Below are positions 8,807 through 18,594 of a stretch of 64,000 nt of DNA, piece after piece. The DNA is from Roseovarius salincola (GTDB lineage: Bacteria; Pseudomonadota; Alphaproteobacteria; Rhodobacterales; Rhodobacteraceae): contig NZ_JAPTNL010000002.1 in NCBI RefSeq assembly GCF_026891095.1, positions 124,001-188,000 on the forward strand, read 5' to 3'. The position numbers and the translations under genes were made by a program. The notes beneath the pieces were generated by a model. The model was not told where the DNA came from and did not search any database. It was given only the letters and a program-made list of their open reading frames with translations. The stretch's first letter is position 1. Each line of letters opens with the position of its first letter.

Positions 8807-9861
8807 CAGACCATCTCCATCGCCACTTCCAGGGATTGCAGGTCGATCTCAAAAGACTGTAACGAATACTTCAGGAACGGTTTTGTCAGATCATAGGCCG
8901 GTCGGACATGCTCGGGTTTGATCTTGCCACGCACCCCAATCCACTTGCAGCCGACCTGATGACACATGACGCGATAGACGTCCGTCATGTGCCCGCATGG
9001 GAAAAGCTCGATCAGGCTCTCCAGCCGCGATGCGCGCGAGCGATACAAAAGCGGCGCAAGGGCGGCGCCGTGGATCGAAACGATCTGCTCGGCCTGCTCG
9101 AACAGCTTGAACTGGTCGGAGACAGACAATTCCTCTGGATAGACCTTTGTGAATCCGCGCTGCGTCAGGAAGGCTTCGACCGTGGCTTCGTTCTCAAGGC
9201 GGCGCGTCTTGCGCCGCGAGATAAAGGCCTTTTCGGGCAATGCGCCCTGCACTCCATCGCGGATACCAGCACTGTCCAGAGCCACACCGACAAAGGGCAG
9301 GCGCGCCCATTCACTGCGGATGGCCCGGATTCCCGTCCAAGGCGAAACTTCAAAGTCGAAGGCCCCGCCCTGCACTGCCGTATCCGTACAAAGCGTTTCA
9401 ATCCCGAACAATTCCGCGGCGCGGCAGATATGATCAGGCGTGCTTCCGGGCAGGACGACAAGAATCTGCGAAGGATCAAACCCGCCGTGCTGCGCGATGA
9501 CGAACAGGATCGGCAGGTGATTGTTCAGGAAATGCGCCCAGTTCTGGGGGACGTTGCGACGAAAGTCGATGAAGGTCTTCTCTGTGCGCTGTTGCTTTAC
9601 CGTGGCGGGACGAAACGAGAGAAAGCGGCGCCTCGGGCGATTGGGGGGCCGCGCCACCAACGGCTTCTTTTCAAAAGACACCGATCCGCCGCCCACGTGC
9701 TTTGCGGGAAGCGTGATGCGCTCGCAATCCGGCACGAAACGATCGACAAGATGCGAACACGCCGTGATCAGGCGACCCTCGGGGCATTCGTAAGGGTCGA
9801 ACGTGACCTTCCCGGAAATCTGATTCACGCTGCGCTCATCCTTCCCTCGGACGCCGCACAT
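8806..9861 (-). CDS. GT61-family (DUF563-like) glycosyltransferase
   Basis: A 351-residue protein with the features of the GT61 family: NVPQNWAHFLNNHLPILF in the N-terminal half, an ISRRKTRRLENE segment (nucleotide-sugar-binding side), and EQIVSIHGAALAPLLY (the conserved H-G-A loop) near residue 260, followed by LIELFPCG. Members transfer xylose, arabinose or related sugars. The start overlaps the end of the polymerase gene by 26 bases, so the two are one transcription unit. It probably adds a branch or non-reducing sugar to the repeat unit. The exact sugar is unknown. Confidence 0.8.
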   Translation of the reverse strand: MCGVRGKDERSVNQISGKVTFDPYECPEGRLITACSHLVDRFVPDCERITLPAKHVGGGSVSFEKKPLVARPPNRPRRRFLSFRPATVKQQRTEKTFIDFRRNVPQNWAHFLNNHLPILFVIAQHGGFDPSQILVVLPGSTPDHICRAAELFGIETLCTDTAVQGGAFDFEVSPWTGIRAIRSEWARLPFVGVALDSAGIRDGVQGALPEKAFISRRKTRRLENEATVEAFLTQRGFTKVYPEELSVSDQFKLFEQAEQIVSIHGAALAPLLYRSRASRLESLIELFPCGHMTDVYRVMCHQVGCKWIGVRGKIKPEHVRPAYDLTKPFLKYSLQSFEIDLQSLEVAMEMV

Positions 9862-11392
9862 GGGCCGGGTATCGCGCTGCTTCGCGCTCGGGCCTCATCG
9901 CCGGAACACCTTGGGGTTGCGCATCCTCCCCGGGCATTTCAGCCCCGGCGCGCGCCAGCCTCGGGTTTACCGCTTTCGCTGCTGCCACAGCGGTCTGATA
10001 GCGCCCCATCAGCGCCCCGGCCAGCAGCCAGACCACTGGTGATATAGTGGCATTGGGAATAAGGTCGATCAGCGCCGCCGCCAGAACAACCGTTAACCCC
10101 ACGGTAGACGGCGTCAGGTTCAGACGGCTCTTGTTGAACGCCAGCAGAACCGGCGCCGCCGCAAGCAAGCCGAACTGCGCGATATAACCCAGCCACCCGT
10201 AAACCCCGATCACGATCACCCAATATCCATCCGTCGCGGTCGCATCTACACCCTTCTCGTTGCTGACGCGGTTTCTGCCCCAGCTCCCCCATCCAGCGAG
10301 TGGCTTCTGGTTCGCCCGTTCAAGAAGCAGGTCCTCGGCATTGAACCTGTATCGCAGCGTGCTGGCCCTGTCGGGATCTATCTTTGCGAAAGCCGCCTCA
10401 ATCCGATCGGTCGGAATCAGGTCAGCGCCGCGCAGGGTCGGATAGGTCATGACCGTTGCCGCGATCACAGCGGCGGTCAGGAGCTGCAAGCGCGACCCGA
10501 AAAACATCATTACAGGCAAGAGCAGAAATGCGATGGCGATGGCGCCGACAGATTTGCACAGGATCAACACCCCCAAAAGCCAGAGCGAGGCCAAGAGCCA
10601 TTTCCCTGCCGATCCTTTGGTAAGATGATGGCGCCACAGCGCCGCCGAGGCCAGCACGCCAAGCGCAAACAGAATGGCCACCCAGATCCCGTGGTTCAGG
10701 AAAAGGATCGGACGATACCCGCCATAGCGGACATGCATTGACCAGCTATGACCGAAGAAGCCGTAGATCTCACGGTTCAACCGCGGGCTCATCCGCACCT
10801 CCCAAAGCGCCAGCAGCGAATAGGCCAGACAGGCGATCGCCAGAACCTTGAGCAAGACCACATGGCTTTCCGGGCTGGCCAGGAAACGGCGCGCCAGAAA
10901 GAACGGTAACAAGGATACAAGCAGATCGAGATTCAGTGAGAAGCTGTCGTAAAGGCGCATTCCCGAGATGAAGCGGATGCCCTCCGACACCGGTTCGCGG
11001 TTGGTTATCGCGGTGATAAATGGCGATCCGAACAGCAAAAGCAGCAGCGCCCAGAACAGAACCCGGCCGCGCCGCACGGTGAAATCGTCGATCGCCAGTT
11101 TCTTTTGCATGCCGCGTCGTGGGGCCGGCGCGCGCGCCGGCGCTGGCCCTGCGGACTGCGCCTTGTGCATCTGAAGAAGCGAATAGCACATGATCGCCGC
11201 AAACAGACTTGGCACAAGAGGCTTGTCCCAGGCCGGCAGAAGCGGCAGGTCAAAGGCGGTGATTTGGGGCAGCAGCATATAGCCTGCGATGATCGACCAG
11301 GCGAGCGCCTCGTTCACGGGACGCTTTGCAAACAGGACGAAGACGACGACCGGCCAGAGGAACAGGACAAGATATGCGAAATTCGATGGCAT
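9836..11392 (-). CDS. O-antigen polymerase/ligase-like membrane protein
   Basis: A 518-residue polytopic protein with about ten to eleven hydrophobic segments. A long cytoplasmic stretch near residues 80-105 is rich in Ala and Pro (APARAPAPRRG). A large periplasmic loop at about 315-370 contains the LRYRFNAEDLLLERANQKPLAGWG block and the GWGSWGRNR motif, as in Wzy/WaaL-type proteins. It is the only candidate polymerase in the locus and would join repeat units on the periplasmic face. The C-terminal 50 residues are a charged tail that overlaps the GT61 start. It begins a minus-strand unit and diverges from a GT2 gene across 265 bases. Confidence 0.82.
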   Translation of the reverse strand: MPSNFAYLVLFLWPVVVFVLFAKRPVNEALAWSIIAGYMLLPQITAFDLPLLPAWDKPLVPSLFAAIMCYSLLQMHKAQSAGPAPARAPAPRRGMQKKLAIDDFTVRRGRVLFWALLLLLFGSPFITAITNREPVSEGIRFISGMRLYDSFSLNLDLLVSLLPFFLARRFLASPESHVVLLKVLAIACLAYSLLALWEVRMSPRLNREIYGFFGHSWSMHVRYGGYRPILFLNHGIWVAILFALGVLASAALWRHHLTKGSAGKWLLASLWLLGVLILCKSVGAIAIAFLLLPVMMFFGSRLQLLTAAVIAATVMTYPTLRGADLIPTDRIEAAFAKIDPDRASTLRYRFNAEDLLLERANQKPLAGWGSWGRNRVSNEKGVDATATDGYWVIVIGVYGWLGYIAQFGLLAAAPVLLAFNKSRLNLTPSTVGLTVVLAAALIDLIPNATISPVVWLLAGALMGRYQTAVAAAKAVNPRLARAGAEMPGEDAQPQGVPAMRPEREAARYPAHVRRPREG

Positions 11393-11657
11393 TGGTGTCT
11401 ATTCGTTTCTCGTCGCGGAACTGCGATCGCCTGAAATTGGCTTCTGTTCCAGTCTTACGCGGTTTCGTCCGCGCGCGAAACATCCGGATTGGGGATATGC
11501 CGGGTTGGCAGGCATTTCCGGCCAACAATTCGGATTTGCCTTGCCTGATTGTTTCCCTATATGTTGCAGGTCTTTACGAAACCGGTGCCGCCTACCTATA
11601 GTCCAGCATGAGCCCGCCGGATTATCCCGCGCCTGAATTTCTGAACCGGACCCTGAC

Positions 11658-12647
11658 GTGACGGAGACTGGCATTTCCTCTGCGCCATCACACAGACTCG
11701 TTGTCTCGATCATCAATTATCGGACCGCAGAGATGACCATTCGCTGCGTCCGCTCGGTGCTTGATGACATGCAGGGGATCGACGCGCATGTGGCCGTGGT
11801 CGACAACCTGTCGGGCGACGGATCGGCCGAAGAGATCGAAGCCTGGATCGCCAGCCTGCCAGCCGATGCGCCGGTCAGCCTGATCCGTTCCGATACCAAC
11901 TCCGGCTTTTCGGGTGGGCACAATCAGGGCATCGGGGCGCGCAAGGCGGAATTCTACCTTGTCCTCAATTCCGATACGGTTGTGCGGCCTGGCTTCCTTG
12001 CGACGATCCTGAACGCCGCTGATGCCAACCCTGATGCCGGGTTCCTGGCGCCATGCATAGAATATGACGATGGCGGGCAGCAGGTCAGCTGCTTTCGCTT
12101 CCCGTCACCCGCAAGCGAACTGATACGCGGTGCGTGCAGCGGCCCGGTCAGCCTTCTTCTCGCTTCGCGCGACGTGTCGCTCAACATGCCGCCCCAGCGC
12201 GACCAGATCGACTGGGCCAGTTTCGCCTGCATCCTGCTGCGCGAACGGATGATCCGGCAGGTCGGCCCGATGGACGAAGGCTATTTTCTCTACTTCGAGG
12301 ATGTCGAGTATTGCTGGCGCGCGCGGCGCGCGGGCTGGCGGATCACCTATGTCCCGGAGGCCCGCGTCGTGCATTTCCGCGGCGGCAGCGGCCCGGTCAA
12401 GGCGCTTGCAAGCGAGCGCAAACGCCTGCCTGCCTATTACTACGCCTCGCGCACCCGCCTGTTTCGCCAGCTTCACGGGCCGCTTGGCCCCTTGCGGGCG
12501 AATGCCGCCTGGCTTCTCGGACGCATGATCGCGCGGCTGCGGGTGCTTGCAGGCAAGGGCATCCCGCCCAGCAACGCGGGCGAAGTGCGTGACATCTGGA
12601 CCAACTTCCTGTCGCCGCTCGGCGACCGCCATGCACGGGAGGGCTAG
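11658..12647 (+). CDS. GT2-family glycosyltransferase (rhamnosyltransferase-like)
   Basis: A 329-residue GT-A enzyme. The N-terminal domain has VVSIINYRTAEMTIRC, VDNLSGDGSAEE, NSGFSGGHNQG and YLVLNSDTVV, the last being the metal-binding N-S-D form of DxD. Later come FLYFEDVEYCWRARRAGW and VVHFRGGSG, as in dTDP-rhamnosyltransferases. GTG at 11658 is used as start because no ATG gives the full first strand. It leads a plus-strand series with the sulfotransferase and the next GT2 gene, with gaps or overlaps of only a few bases. The role is addition of a sugar to the lipid-linked repeat unit. Confidence 0.85.
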   Translation: MTETGISSAPSHRLVVSIINYRTAEMTIRCVRSVLDDMQGIDAHVAVVDNLSGDGSAEEIEAWIASLPADAPVSLIRSDTNSGFSGGHNQGIGARKAEFYLVLNSDTVVRPGFLATILNAADANPDAGFLAPCIEYDDGGQQVSCFRFPSPASELIRGACSGPVSLLLASRDVSLNMPPQRDQIDWASFACILLRERMIRQVGPMDEGYFLYFEDVEYCWRARRAGWRITYVPEARVVHFRGGSGPVKALASERKRLPAYYYASRTRLFRQLHGPLGPLRANAAWLLGRMIARLRVLAGKGIPPSNAGEVRDIWTNFLSPLGDRHAREG

Positions 12648-12650
12648 GCC

Positions 12651-13502
12651 ATGGCCCGACCCGATTTCATTATCATCGGCGCGATGAAATGCGGCACCAG
12701 CACGCTGGCCGCGCAGCTCGGCCTGCAACCCGGCATCTTCATGACCAACCCGAAAGAGCCGAACTTCTTTTCCAACGACGCGGTCTTTGCCCAAGGTCAG
12801 GAATGGTATGAGACCCTTTTCGCCGATGCCGCCGATGGCGACATCAAGGGCGAGGCCAGCACGCATTACACCAAGCTGCCGACACATCCCCAAACGCTGG
12901 CACGGATGTCGCAGATGCTGCAGTCGCCAAAGCTGATCTACCTGATCCGCGACCCGGTCGCGCGGGCGGTCTCGCATTACATTCACGAATGGTCGATGGG
13001 CGTGATGTCGGGAGACATCGACAAGGCCTTCGCACAGCACGATGCGCTGGTCGACTATAGCCTCTACGCCATGCAGATCGCGCCCTATGTGAAGCAATTC
13101 GGCAAGGCCAACGTGTTGATCCTCAGCCTCGAGCGGATGAAGCAGGCCCCACCGGCGACGCTGGATCAGGTCTGTGAATTTCTGGGATATGACGGCACCG
13201 CCCAATGGCGCGAAGAAAGCGCCCAGGTCAACGCCTCGGCCGAACGCACCAGGCGCTTTCCCATGCACAAGTTGATCTTCGACAACCCCGTCGCCACGCG
13301 GCTGCGCCGCGCGCTGATCCCCCAGGCCCTGCGCGACCGGATCAAGGCGGCGCGCCAGATGCAGGAGCGACCCGAACTGTCCGCCGGATTGCGCGCCAGC
13401 CTGGAACAGCGTTTTGCACAGGATTACGATCAGCTGCGCCAGATTTTCCCAGAGCGCGATGACCTGCGCGCCAGCTACCCATTCGTGACCGATGACCGCT
13501 GA
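12651..13502 (+). CDS. sulfotransferase domain protein (2 of 4)
   Basis: A 283-residue sulfotransferase of the heparan/carbohydrate type. It begins with PDFIIIGAMKCGTSTLAAQL (5'-phosphosulfate loop), followed by KEPNFFSND (the usual KE(P) block), then YLIRDPVARAVSHYIHE (3'-phosphate-binding motif with Arg and Ser). It is preceded by a GGAGGG ribosome site and lies 3 bases after a GT2 gene; its end overlaps the next GT2 gene by 11 bases. Of the four family members in this locus it is closest to the classic PAPS-dependent polysaccharide sulfotransferases, so it carries the strongest case for a sulfated polymer. Confidence 0.87.
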   Translation: MARPDFIIIGAMKCGTSTLAAQLGLQPGIFMTNPKEPNFFSNDAVFAQGQEWYETLFADAADGDIKGEASTHYTKLPTHPQTLARMSQMLQSPKLIYLIRDPVARAVSHYIHEWSMGVMSGDIDKAFAQHDALVDYSLYAMQIAPYVKQFGKANVLILSLERMKQAPPATLDQVCEFLGYDGTAQWREESAQVNASAERTRRFPMHKLIFDNPVATRLRRALIPQALRDRIKAARQMQERPELSAGLRASLEQRFAQDYDQLRQIFPERDDLRASYPFVTDDR

Positions 13503-14469
13503 TCCACATATCGGCGCGGTCGTCATCGGCCGCAACGAAGGGGCACGGCTGATCCGCTGCCTCGACTCGGTGCTCGGGCGGGTGGCGCATGTGGTCTACG
13601 TCGATTCAGGATCAAGCGACGGCAGCGTCGACGCGGCCAGATCGCGTGGCGCCACGGTGGTCGAACTGGACCTCGATACGCCTTTCACTGCGGCACGCGC
13701 CCGCAATGCCGGGCTTCAGGCGCTTTTGGCGGGTGCCGACGTGGATCATGTGCAGTTCATCGACGGCGATTGCGAGCTTCGCGAGGGCTGGATCGAAACC
13801 GCGCATGCCTTCCTGAAACAGGCCGATGACGTTGCAGTGGCATTCGGGCGCAGGCGCGAACGCTTCCCGGAGGCGTCGGTCTATAACCGCCTTTGCGATT
13901 GGGAATGGGACACGCCCATCGGCGAATCCGGTGCCTGCGGAGGGGATGCGTTGATGCGTGTGCGCGCCCTGCAGGAGGTTGGCGGCTTCAATCCGGGGCT
14001 GATCGCCGGAGAGGAACCCGATCTCTGCGTGCGCCTGCGCGGGCGCGGCTGGCGGATCTGGCGGCTGGATCACGAAATGACTCTGCATGATGCCGCGATG
14101 ACGCGTTTTGGCCAGTGGTGGAAACGCACCCGCCGCGCAGGACATGCTTTTGCCGAAGGCGCGGCGATGCACGGCGCCGGGCCTTCAGGACATTGGCGGC
14201 GCGAAACCCGCAAGGCGCTGGCCTGGGGCGCGGCCCTGCCAATTGGGATCGTGATCGCCGGACTCGCCCTTGGCCCTGCTGCATTTCTCGCTGTCCTGAT
14301 CTATCCCGCTCAGATTCTTCGCCTGGCCATCCGCGAAGGCTTCGACCGGACGGCATGGGAGCGCGCCGTTTTCCTGGTTCTCGGAAAATTCCCCGAAGCC
14401 CTCGGCGCCCTTGCATACTGGCGCGACCGCCTTCTCGGCCGCCATGGGGGCTTGATCGAGTATAAGTAG
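13492..14469 (+). CDS. GT2-family glycosyltransferase with C-terminal membrane segments
   Basis: A 325-residue GT-A enzyme starting IGAVVIGRNEGARLIRCLDSVL. It has YVDSGSSDGS and FIDGDCEL, where the D-G-D is the metal site, and a GGFNPGLIAGEEPDLCVRLRGRGW block followed by ALAWGAALPIGIVIAG and a second hydrophobic stretch. The tail would hold it at the inner membrane. Its start lies inside the preceding sulfotransferase gene. It resembles glycosyltransferases that act on lipid-linked exopolysaccharide precursors. The sugar is unknown. Confidence 0.85.
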   Translation: MTADPHIGAVVIGRNEGARLIRCLDSVLGRVAHVVYVDSGSSDGSVDAARSRGATVVELDLDTPFTAARARNAGLQALLAGADVDHVQFIDGDCELREGWIETAHAFLKQADDVAVAFGRRRERFPEASVYNRLCDWEWDTPIGESGACGGDALMRVRALQEVGGFNPGLIAGEEPDLCVRLRGRGWRIWRLDHEMTLHDAAMTRFGQWWKRTRRAGHAFAEGAAMHGAGPSGHWRRETRKALAWGAALPIGIVIAGLALGPAAFLAVLIYPAQILRLAIREGFDRTAWERAVFLVLGKFPEALGALAYWRDRLLGRHGGLIEYK

Positions 14470-14524
14470 AGACGAATCCCGAGGAACGACGTTTGAATCT
14501 GATCAGGATATTGGAGTCAGCAGG

Positions 14525-15541
14525 TTGCATTTCATCAACACAGCCGATCTTGTAAGCCACGATTGGACATTTCTTCAGCCCTATTGCCAAGATCCCTCGA
14601 TCAGTTGGGAATTTCACATAGGCCGCCCGCGAACGCGGATGGAACGGATCGTCAGGAAACCTGATCTCGCGCGGTGGCGCGCGGCCTTTCAATCCACCAG
14701 GCGCGCGACGCAAAACGACCGGGCGGTTCTCGTATCGCACCTCCCGCGAATGAGCGCGGCAACCAATCTTTTTCGTAAGCGGTTCTGCCCGCAGGTTCCG
14801 CAGATCGCCTTCGCTTTCAACTTCACCGACTTACCGGTCGGGATGGACTACAGGCGCCTGCGCGCCTCGCTGGCGGGGATCGACGAGTTTGTCGTTTTCT
14901 CACAATATGAGCGCCGTCTCTATTCCGAGTATTTCGGCTTTCGCCCTGAGCGTTTTCGCTTTCTTCCCTGGGCGATGGACGCACCGCAACCGGGGCCGGA
15001 TAACCCCGTAAGCGGGCCGGAATCCTACTTCTGCTCCGTTGGCGGGGAAGGGCGTGACTACACATTGCTCGCTGACGCGATGCGCGCGCTTCCCGATATT
15101 TCGATGGTTGTTGTCGCTAGGCCGCACAGTATCCGGGGCATTGATTTTCCCCCGAATGTGAAGGTCTTTACAAATCTGCCCGCGCCACAGACCTGGCGCA
15201 TCGTTCAGGACAGCGCGGGCGTTGCGATACCCCTTCGGAGCGACAAGACCACCTGCGGGCATATCACTCTTGTCGGCTCAATGTTGCTTGGTCGCGCAAT
15301 GGTCATCACGGATTCACTTGGCGTAAGCGACTATGTCGAGGATGGCGTGAACGCGCATCTGGTTCCGGCAGGTGACACAGAGGCGATGATCGCCGCTTTG
15401 CAAGGCTTGGCGCACAATACCGCCACGAGTCGCGACCTCGGGTCGCGCGCGGTATTGCGAGCGAAAGAGAAGCACGCGCTGGCGGGTTGGGTTTCCTATT
15501 TCATCGAGAAAAGCGCCCAATACGAAGCGCGCCTGCCATAG
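14525..15541 (+). CDS. GT-B fold glycosyltransferase, divergent
   Basis: A 338-residue protein with a weak GT4-like pattern: a hydrophobic IDEFVVFSQYERRLYSEYFGF segment, then FLPWAMDAP, VGGEGRDYTLLADAM, VVVARPHS, and a C-terminal VITDSLGVSDYVEDGVNAHLVPAGD block matching the donor-binding end of GT4 enzymes. The N-terminal 80 residues are atypical. The start is TTG at 14525, supported by GGAG eight bases upstream; no in-frame ATG precedes it. The gene converges on a sulfotransferase gene with a 1-base gap. It is probably a glycosyltransferase of the repeat unit. Confidence 0.75.
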   Translation: MHFINTADLVSHDWTFLQPYCQDPSISWEFHIGRPRTRMERIVRKPDLARWRAAFQSTRRATQNDRAVLVSHLPRMSAATNLFRKRFCPQVPQIAFAFNFTDLPVGMDYRRLRASLAGIDEFVVFSQYERRLYSEYFGFRPERFRFLPWAMDAPQPGPDNPVSGPESYFCSVGGEGRDYTLLADAMRALPDISMVVVARPHSIRGIDFPPNVKVFTNLPAPQTWRIVQDSAGVAIPLRSDKTTCGHITLVGSMLLGRAMVITDSLGVSDYVEDGVNAHLVPAGDTEAMIAALQGLAHNTATSRDLGSRAVLRAKEKHALAGWVSYFIEKSAQYEARLP

Positions 15542-15542
15542 C

Positions 15543-16259
15543 CTAACGCAGCCACCTGCTGCGTTGACGTGCAACCAGCGCCATCGCCACCGGCGCCGCA
15601 AGGATCGAACGCATGGCAGCGAATCTATCATCCGACAAGCCTTCCAGATTGGGTCGGTCGTATCCAAATCGCCTGTAATCCTCCGCATAGAATTCGTGCA
15701 CAAGATCAAGATCCTGTCTGAACAGCTGCGGCCTTGGCTTTGGTCGCTTCAGAAGATGACGGATTTCGGCATCGGAGTCCGCGGGTCCGAAAAGCGCGTC
15801 CAGCCGCTGGATCACCGGCTGAAAGCCGTCCTCGAAGCGAAAAATCTCCGCTTCTTCGGGGACAAGATCGCATTGCGGCCGGATATGGTTGTCATAGACG
15901 CGCGGATCCCGCCTTGCCGCTGACAAGACGATCCTGAGCCAGGTCGAGAACCCGAGCCCGCTCGCTTTCGATATGCCGGACTGGAACCGATATTCGCTGA
16001 CGATACGCTCCACCGGGTCTCTCACGATCGCGAAACAATAGTGTATCTCGGGTGGCAACAGCAGCTGAAGCTCGCGCGCTGTCAGGTGTTGCAGGGGCTG
16101 TATCACGTCGCGCTGGCGAGCCGTGCCGCGCGCCCCGGCATCCTCCAGCAGGCTTATCCTGCCGAACCGCTTGATCAAATAATCTTCAACACTCGTGCCG
16201 CCCGTCTTCGGAACATGCGCGAAGAAAATATGACCCTTTGAAGATGTGACGAGCGGCAT
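15543..16259 (-). CDS. sulfotransferase family 2 protein (3 of 4)
   Basis: A 238-residue protein of the carbohydrate sulfotransferase family 2 type. FFAHVPKTGGTSVEDYL near residue 15 is the 5'-phosphosulfate loop, and FAIVRDPVERIVSEYRFQ the 3'-phosphate motif. The ATG at 16259 gives the usual short lead before the loop; a TTG at 16340 would extend it into the upstream GT2 gene. It is transcribed after that GT2 gene. The family sulfates hexoses or uronates in animals and is common in marine bacterial polysaccharide loci. The substrate here is unknown. Confidence 0.82.
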   Translation of the reverse strand: MPLVTSSKGHIFFAHVPKTGGTSVEDYLIKRFGRISLLEDAGARGTARQRDVIQPLQHLTARELQLLLPPEIHYCFAIVRDPVERIVSEYRFQSGISKASGLGFSTWLRIVLSAARRDPRVYDNHIRPQCDLVPEEAEIFRFEDGFQPVIQRLDALFGPADSDAEIRHLLKRPKPRPQLFRQDLDLVHEFYAEDYRRFGYDRPNLEGLSDDRFAAMRSILAAPVAMALVARQRSRWLR

Positions 16260-16321
16260 GGAATGACTTTCGATAACTTCTTTGATCGTTAAGCATCTGT
16301 CGTGCGGATTTCCAGCACCTC

Positions 16322-17197
16322 CTATCGCCCGCGCGCCCAATCGCTGCGGGATTTGCGCAGGCGCACGGCGATATGAACCGATGCATAGACCATGAAGGCC
16401 AGTGGCATCCTTGCCAACAGTCCAAGAATGTCGGCGCGGCTCAGTGTTGCCTTTCCCTCTCGGGCGGGCAGGTCGGGATAAAGGTGGTGGATCTCGTTGA
16501 CGCCGTCATCCTGTCGGCGCCGCACACGCACCAGTCTGCGAAACCCTTCCACCATCGGCCAATGATAGCGGGCGGGCACCTCGGCGCGCTCATCGCGTGT
16601 GAATTGCAGGCGTACGAAGGTATCGTCCGAGATAATCTCAGGAAATGCGCCCCAACGCTTGCGGCCGGTGCGATTCACCGCGAAAAGCCCCGCCCCTACG
16701 GCCCCGCCCTGAACAAAGGGCAAGGCCTGCCAAAGGCGCGCATATTGGCGCGTGACCCATGTCCGCGCCGGCGCGACCCGCAACGTCCCTGTGGCATAGC
16801 GTGGCGCATCACCGGCCAGCGCGACACGCAACTGACCCAGCATCGGCGGGTCGAGGCGGATATCGGCATCCAGGAAGACCAGCACGTCGCCCGAGGCGGC
16901 GCTGTCACCCGCGTTGAGCGCATTCACCTTGCCGGGCGCGGGCACATCGAGGATCTGCAAGTGCCAGCCGCGCGCCTCGATGGCCGGGGCGAAGGATTCG
17001 GCAACGCCGACCGTGTCATCGGTGCAGGCATTGGCGGCCAGAATCACCTCGATCCGCCCTGCCGCTTCGTCCTGATCGAGGAGCGATTGCAGGCAGGCCC
17101 CGATATAGGCTTCCTCGTTGCGCGCAGCAATGATGACCGACAGGGTGTCGTCCGGCCCGTGTTCATCCGTTCCATGCCGATTGGCCTGCGCCGCCAT
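16322..17197 (-). CDS. GT2-family glycosyltransferase
   Basis: A 291-residue GT-A enzyme. It has LSVIIAARNEEAYIGACLQSLL, ANACTDDTV, GKVNALNAGD and VFLDADIRLD (metal-binding DxD) within the first 120 residues, and later VGAGLFAVNR and SDDTFVRLQF, as in processive or ceramide-type GT2 enzymes. A hydrophobic segment lies near the C-terminus (ILGLLARMPLAFMVYASV). The ATG at 17197 is preferred to a TTG at 17203 because of the spacing to AGGA upstream. It leads the unit with the third sulfotransferase and diverges from the oxidoreductase genes. Confidence 0.83.
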   Translation of the reverse strand: MAAQANRHGTDEHGPDDTLSVIIAARNEEAYIGACLQSLLDQDEAAGRIEVILAANACTDDTVGVAESFAPAIEARGWHLQILDVPAPGKVNALNAGDSAASGDVLVFLDADIRLDPPMLGQLRVALAGDAPRYATGTLRVAPARTWVTRQYARLWQALPFVQGGAVGAGLFAVNRTGRKRWGAFPEIISDDTFVRLQFTRDERAEVPARYHWPMVEGFRRLVRVRRRQDDGVNEIHHLYPDLPAREGKATLSRADILGLLARMPLAFMVYASVHIAVRLRKSRSDWARGR

Positions 17198-17453
17198 ATC
17201 CAAGAATTCCTTTGCCCGCTTTTGACGCGGAAAATTTTACGTGGTCAGATCGTTAGCCGGTTCCGGCCTCCCTTGTCGATGTTTTACACCGTTTTGCCCG
17301 CCGGTAGCGAAATGTTGGACGGGCCAGCGGTGCTGGTCTACAAAACGGGCAGCCCACTTCCGGGCAGTCTACAGGTTTCACCGTGATTTTTAAGAACGAG
17401 CATTTCCCCATTGCGGCCACAGTCCTGACAAGGCCCCTGTGCAGAACGTCCAC

Positions 17454-18593
17454 ATGACCAGGATCGGCATCATCGGCACCGGCTTCGTGGCGGATCTCTA
17501 TATGCGCTCGCTGGCCACGCTTGAAGGAATCGACCTGATCGGCGCGCATGATATGCGTGGCGAGCGGCTTTCCACCTTCTGCGCCTATTGGAAGGTGACC
17601 GCCTTTACCGCTCGCGACGATCTGCTGGACGCGCTCGGCCCCGGCGGGATCGTTCTCAACCTCACGAATCCTTCCGCGCATTTCGAAATCAGCACGGCGG
17701 CGCTTGAATCAGGCTGTCACGTCTATTCCGAAAAGCCGCTGGCCATGCGGATCAAGGATGCGCAGGTGCTCCATGCACTGGCAGCACGGAAGGGGCTTAT
17801 GCTGGCTTCGGCGCCGTGCAGTTTCCTTGGCGAAGCGGCACAGACGGTCGCGGCAGCTGTTCGGGCCGAGGTAGCGGGCAAGGTCCGCCTGATCTATGCG
17901 GAACTCGACGATGATTTCATCCCCCAGGCGCCCTATTCCAAATGGTTGAGCGAGAGCGGCGCGCCCTGGCCTGCCGCCGACGAGTTCAAGGTCGGCTGCA
18001 CGCTGGAACATGCGGGGTATTACCTGACCTGGCTTATCGCGATTTTCGGGTCGGTGCGCACGGTGGTGGCGGCGTCGGCCTCGCTGGTATCAGACCAGCT
18101 GCCGGTGGACGATCCCGCGCCCGATGTCTCGGTGGCAACTCTGTTCTTCGATTGCGGGGTGGTGGCGCGGCTGACCTGTTCGATCATCGCGCCGCATGAT
18201 CACGGGCTGCGCATTATCGGCGACAAGGGCGTGATCGAACTGGATGAGGCCTGGAACAACGCGGCCAAAGTCCGCTTCCGCCGCCGCTTCACGCTGCGCC
18301 GAAGGCTTGTGAATGCGCCGATCGCGCGGCGTCTGCGGTTGCCTGGCGAAACCCATCCCAAAGTGGGTCGCTGGGGCGCGGCCTCGATGAACTTCATGCT
18401 GGGTATCTCGGAAATGGCCGATGCGCTGGCCGCCGGGCGGCGCTCGCGCATCTCCGCCGACCTGGCCTTGCACCTGACCGAGGTGACGCTCGCCATCCAG
18501 AACGCCGGCGAAACAACGGGCGCGCAGACCATGCAGACCCGTTGCGACCCTGTCGCGCCGATGCCCTGGGCACAGAACCTGAAGGGGGCCTGA
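17454..18593 (+). CDS. Gfo/Idh/MocA-family oxidoreductase
   Basis: A 379-residue NAD(P)-dependent sugar oxidoreductase. The N-terminal Rossmann motif is IGIIGTGFVADLYM, the catalytic-region motif is YSEKPLAM, and the second half has the usual mixed beta-sheet domain (GCTLEHAGYYLTWL, GDKGVIELDEAW). GTG at 17439 is a possible alternative start. The next gene is a paralogous family member starting one base after this stop. In polysaccharide loci such pairs often oxidise or epimerise a nucleotide sugar. Which sugar is modified cannot be inferred. Confidence 0.83.
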   Translation: MTRIGIIGTGFVADLYMRSLATLEGIDLIGAHDMRGERLSTFCAYWKVTAFTARDDLLDALGPGGIVLNLTNPSAHFEISTAALESGCHVYSEKPLAMRIKDAQVLHALAARKGLMLASAPCSFLGEAAQTVAAAVRAEVAGKVRLIYAELDDDFIPQAPYSKWLSESGAPWPAADEFKVGCTLEHAGYYLTWLIAIFGSVRTVVAASASLVSDQLPVDDPAPDVSVATLFFDCGVVARLTCSIIAPHDHGLRIIGDKGVIELDEAWNNAAKVRFRRRFTLRRRLVNAPIARRLRLPGETHPKVGRWGAASMNFMLGISEMADALAAGRRSRISADLALHLTEVTLAIQNAGETTGAQTMQTRCDPVAPMPWAQNLKGA

Positions 18594-18594
18594 G

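Noticed and set aside
12105..13535. Minus-strand 476-residue frame
   Set aside because: It is antisense to a GT2 and a sulfotransferase gene with complete family motifs; no recognisable domain of its own.
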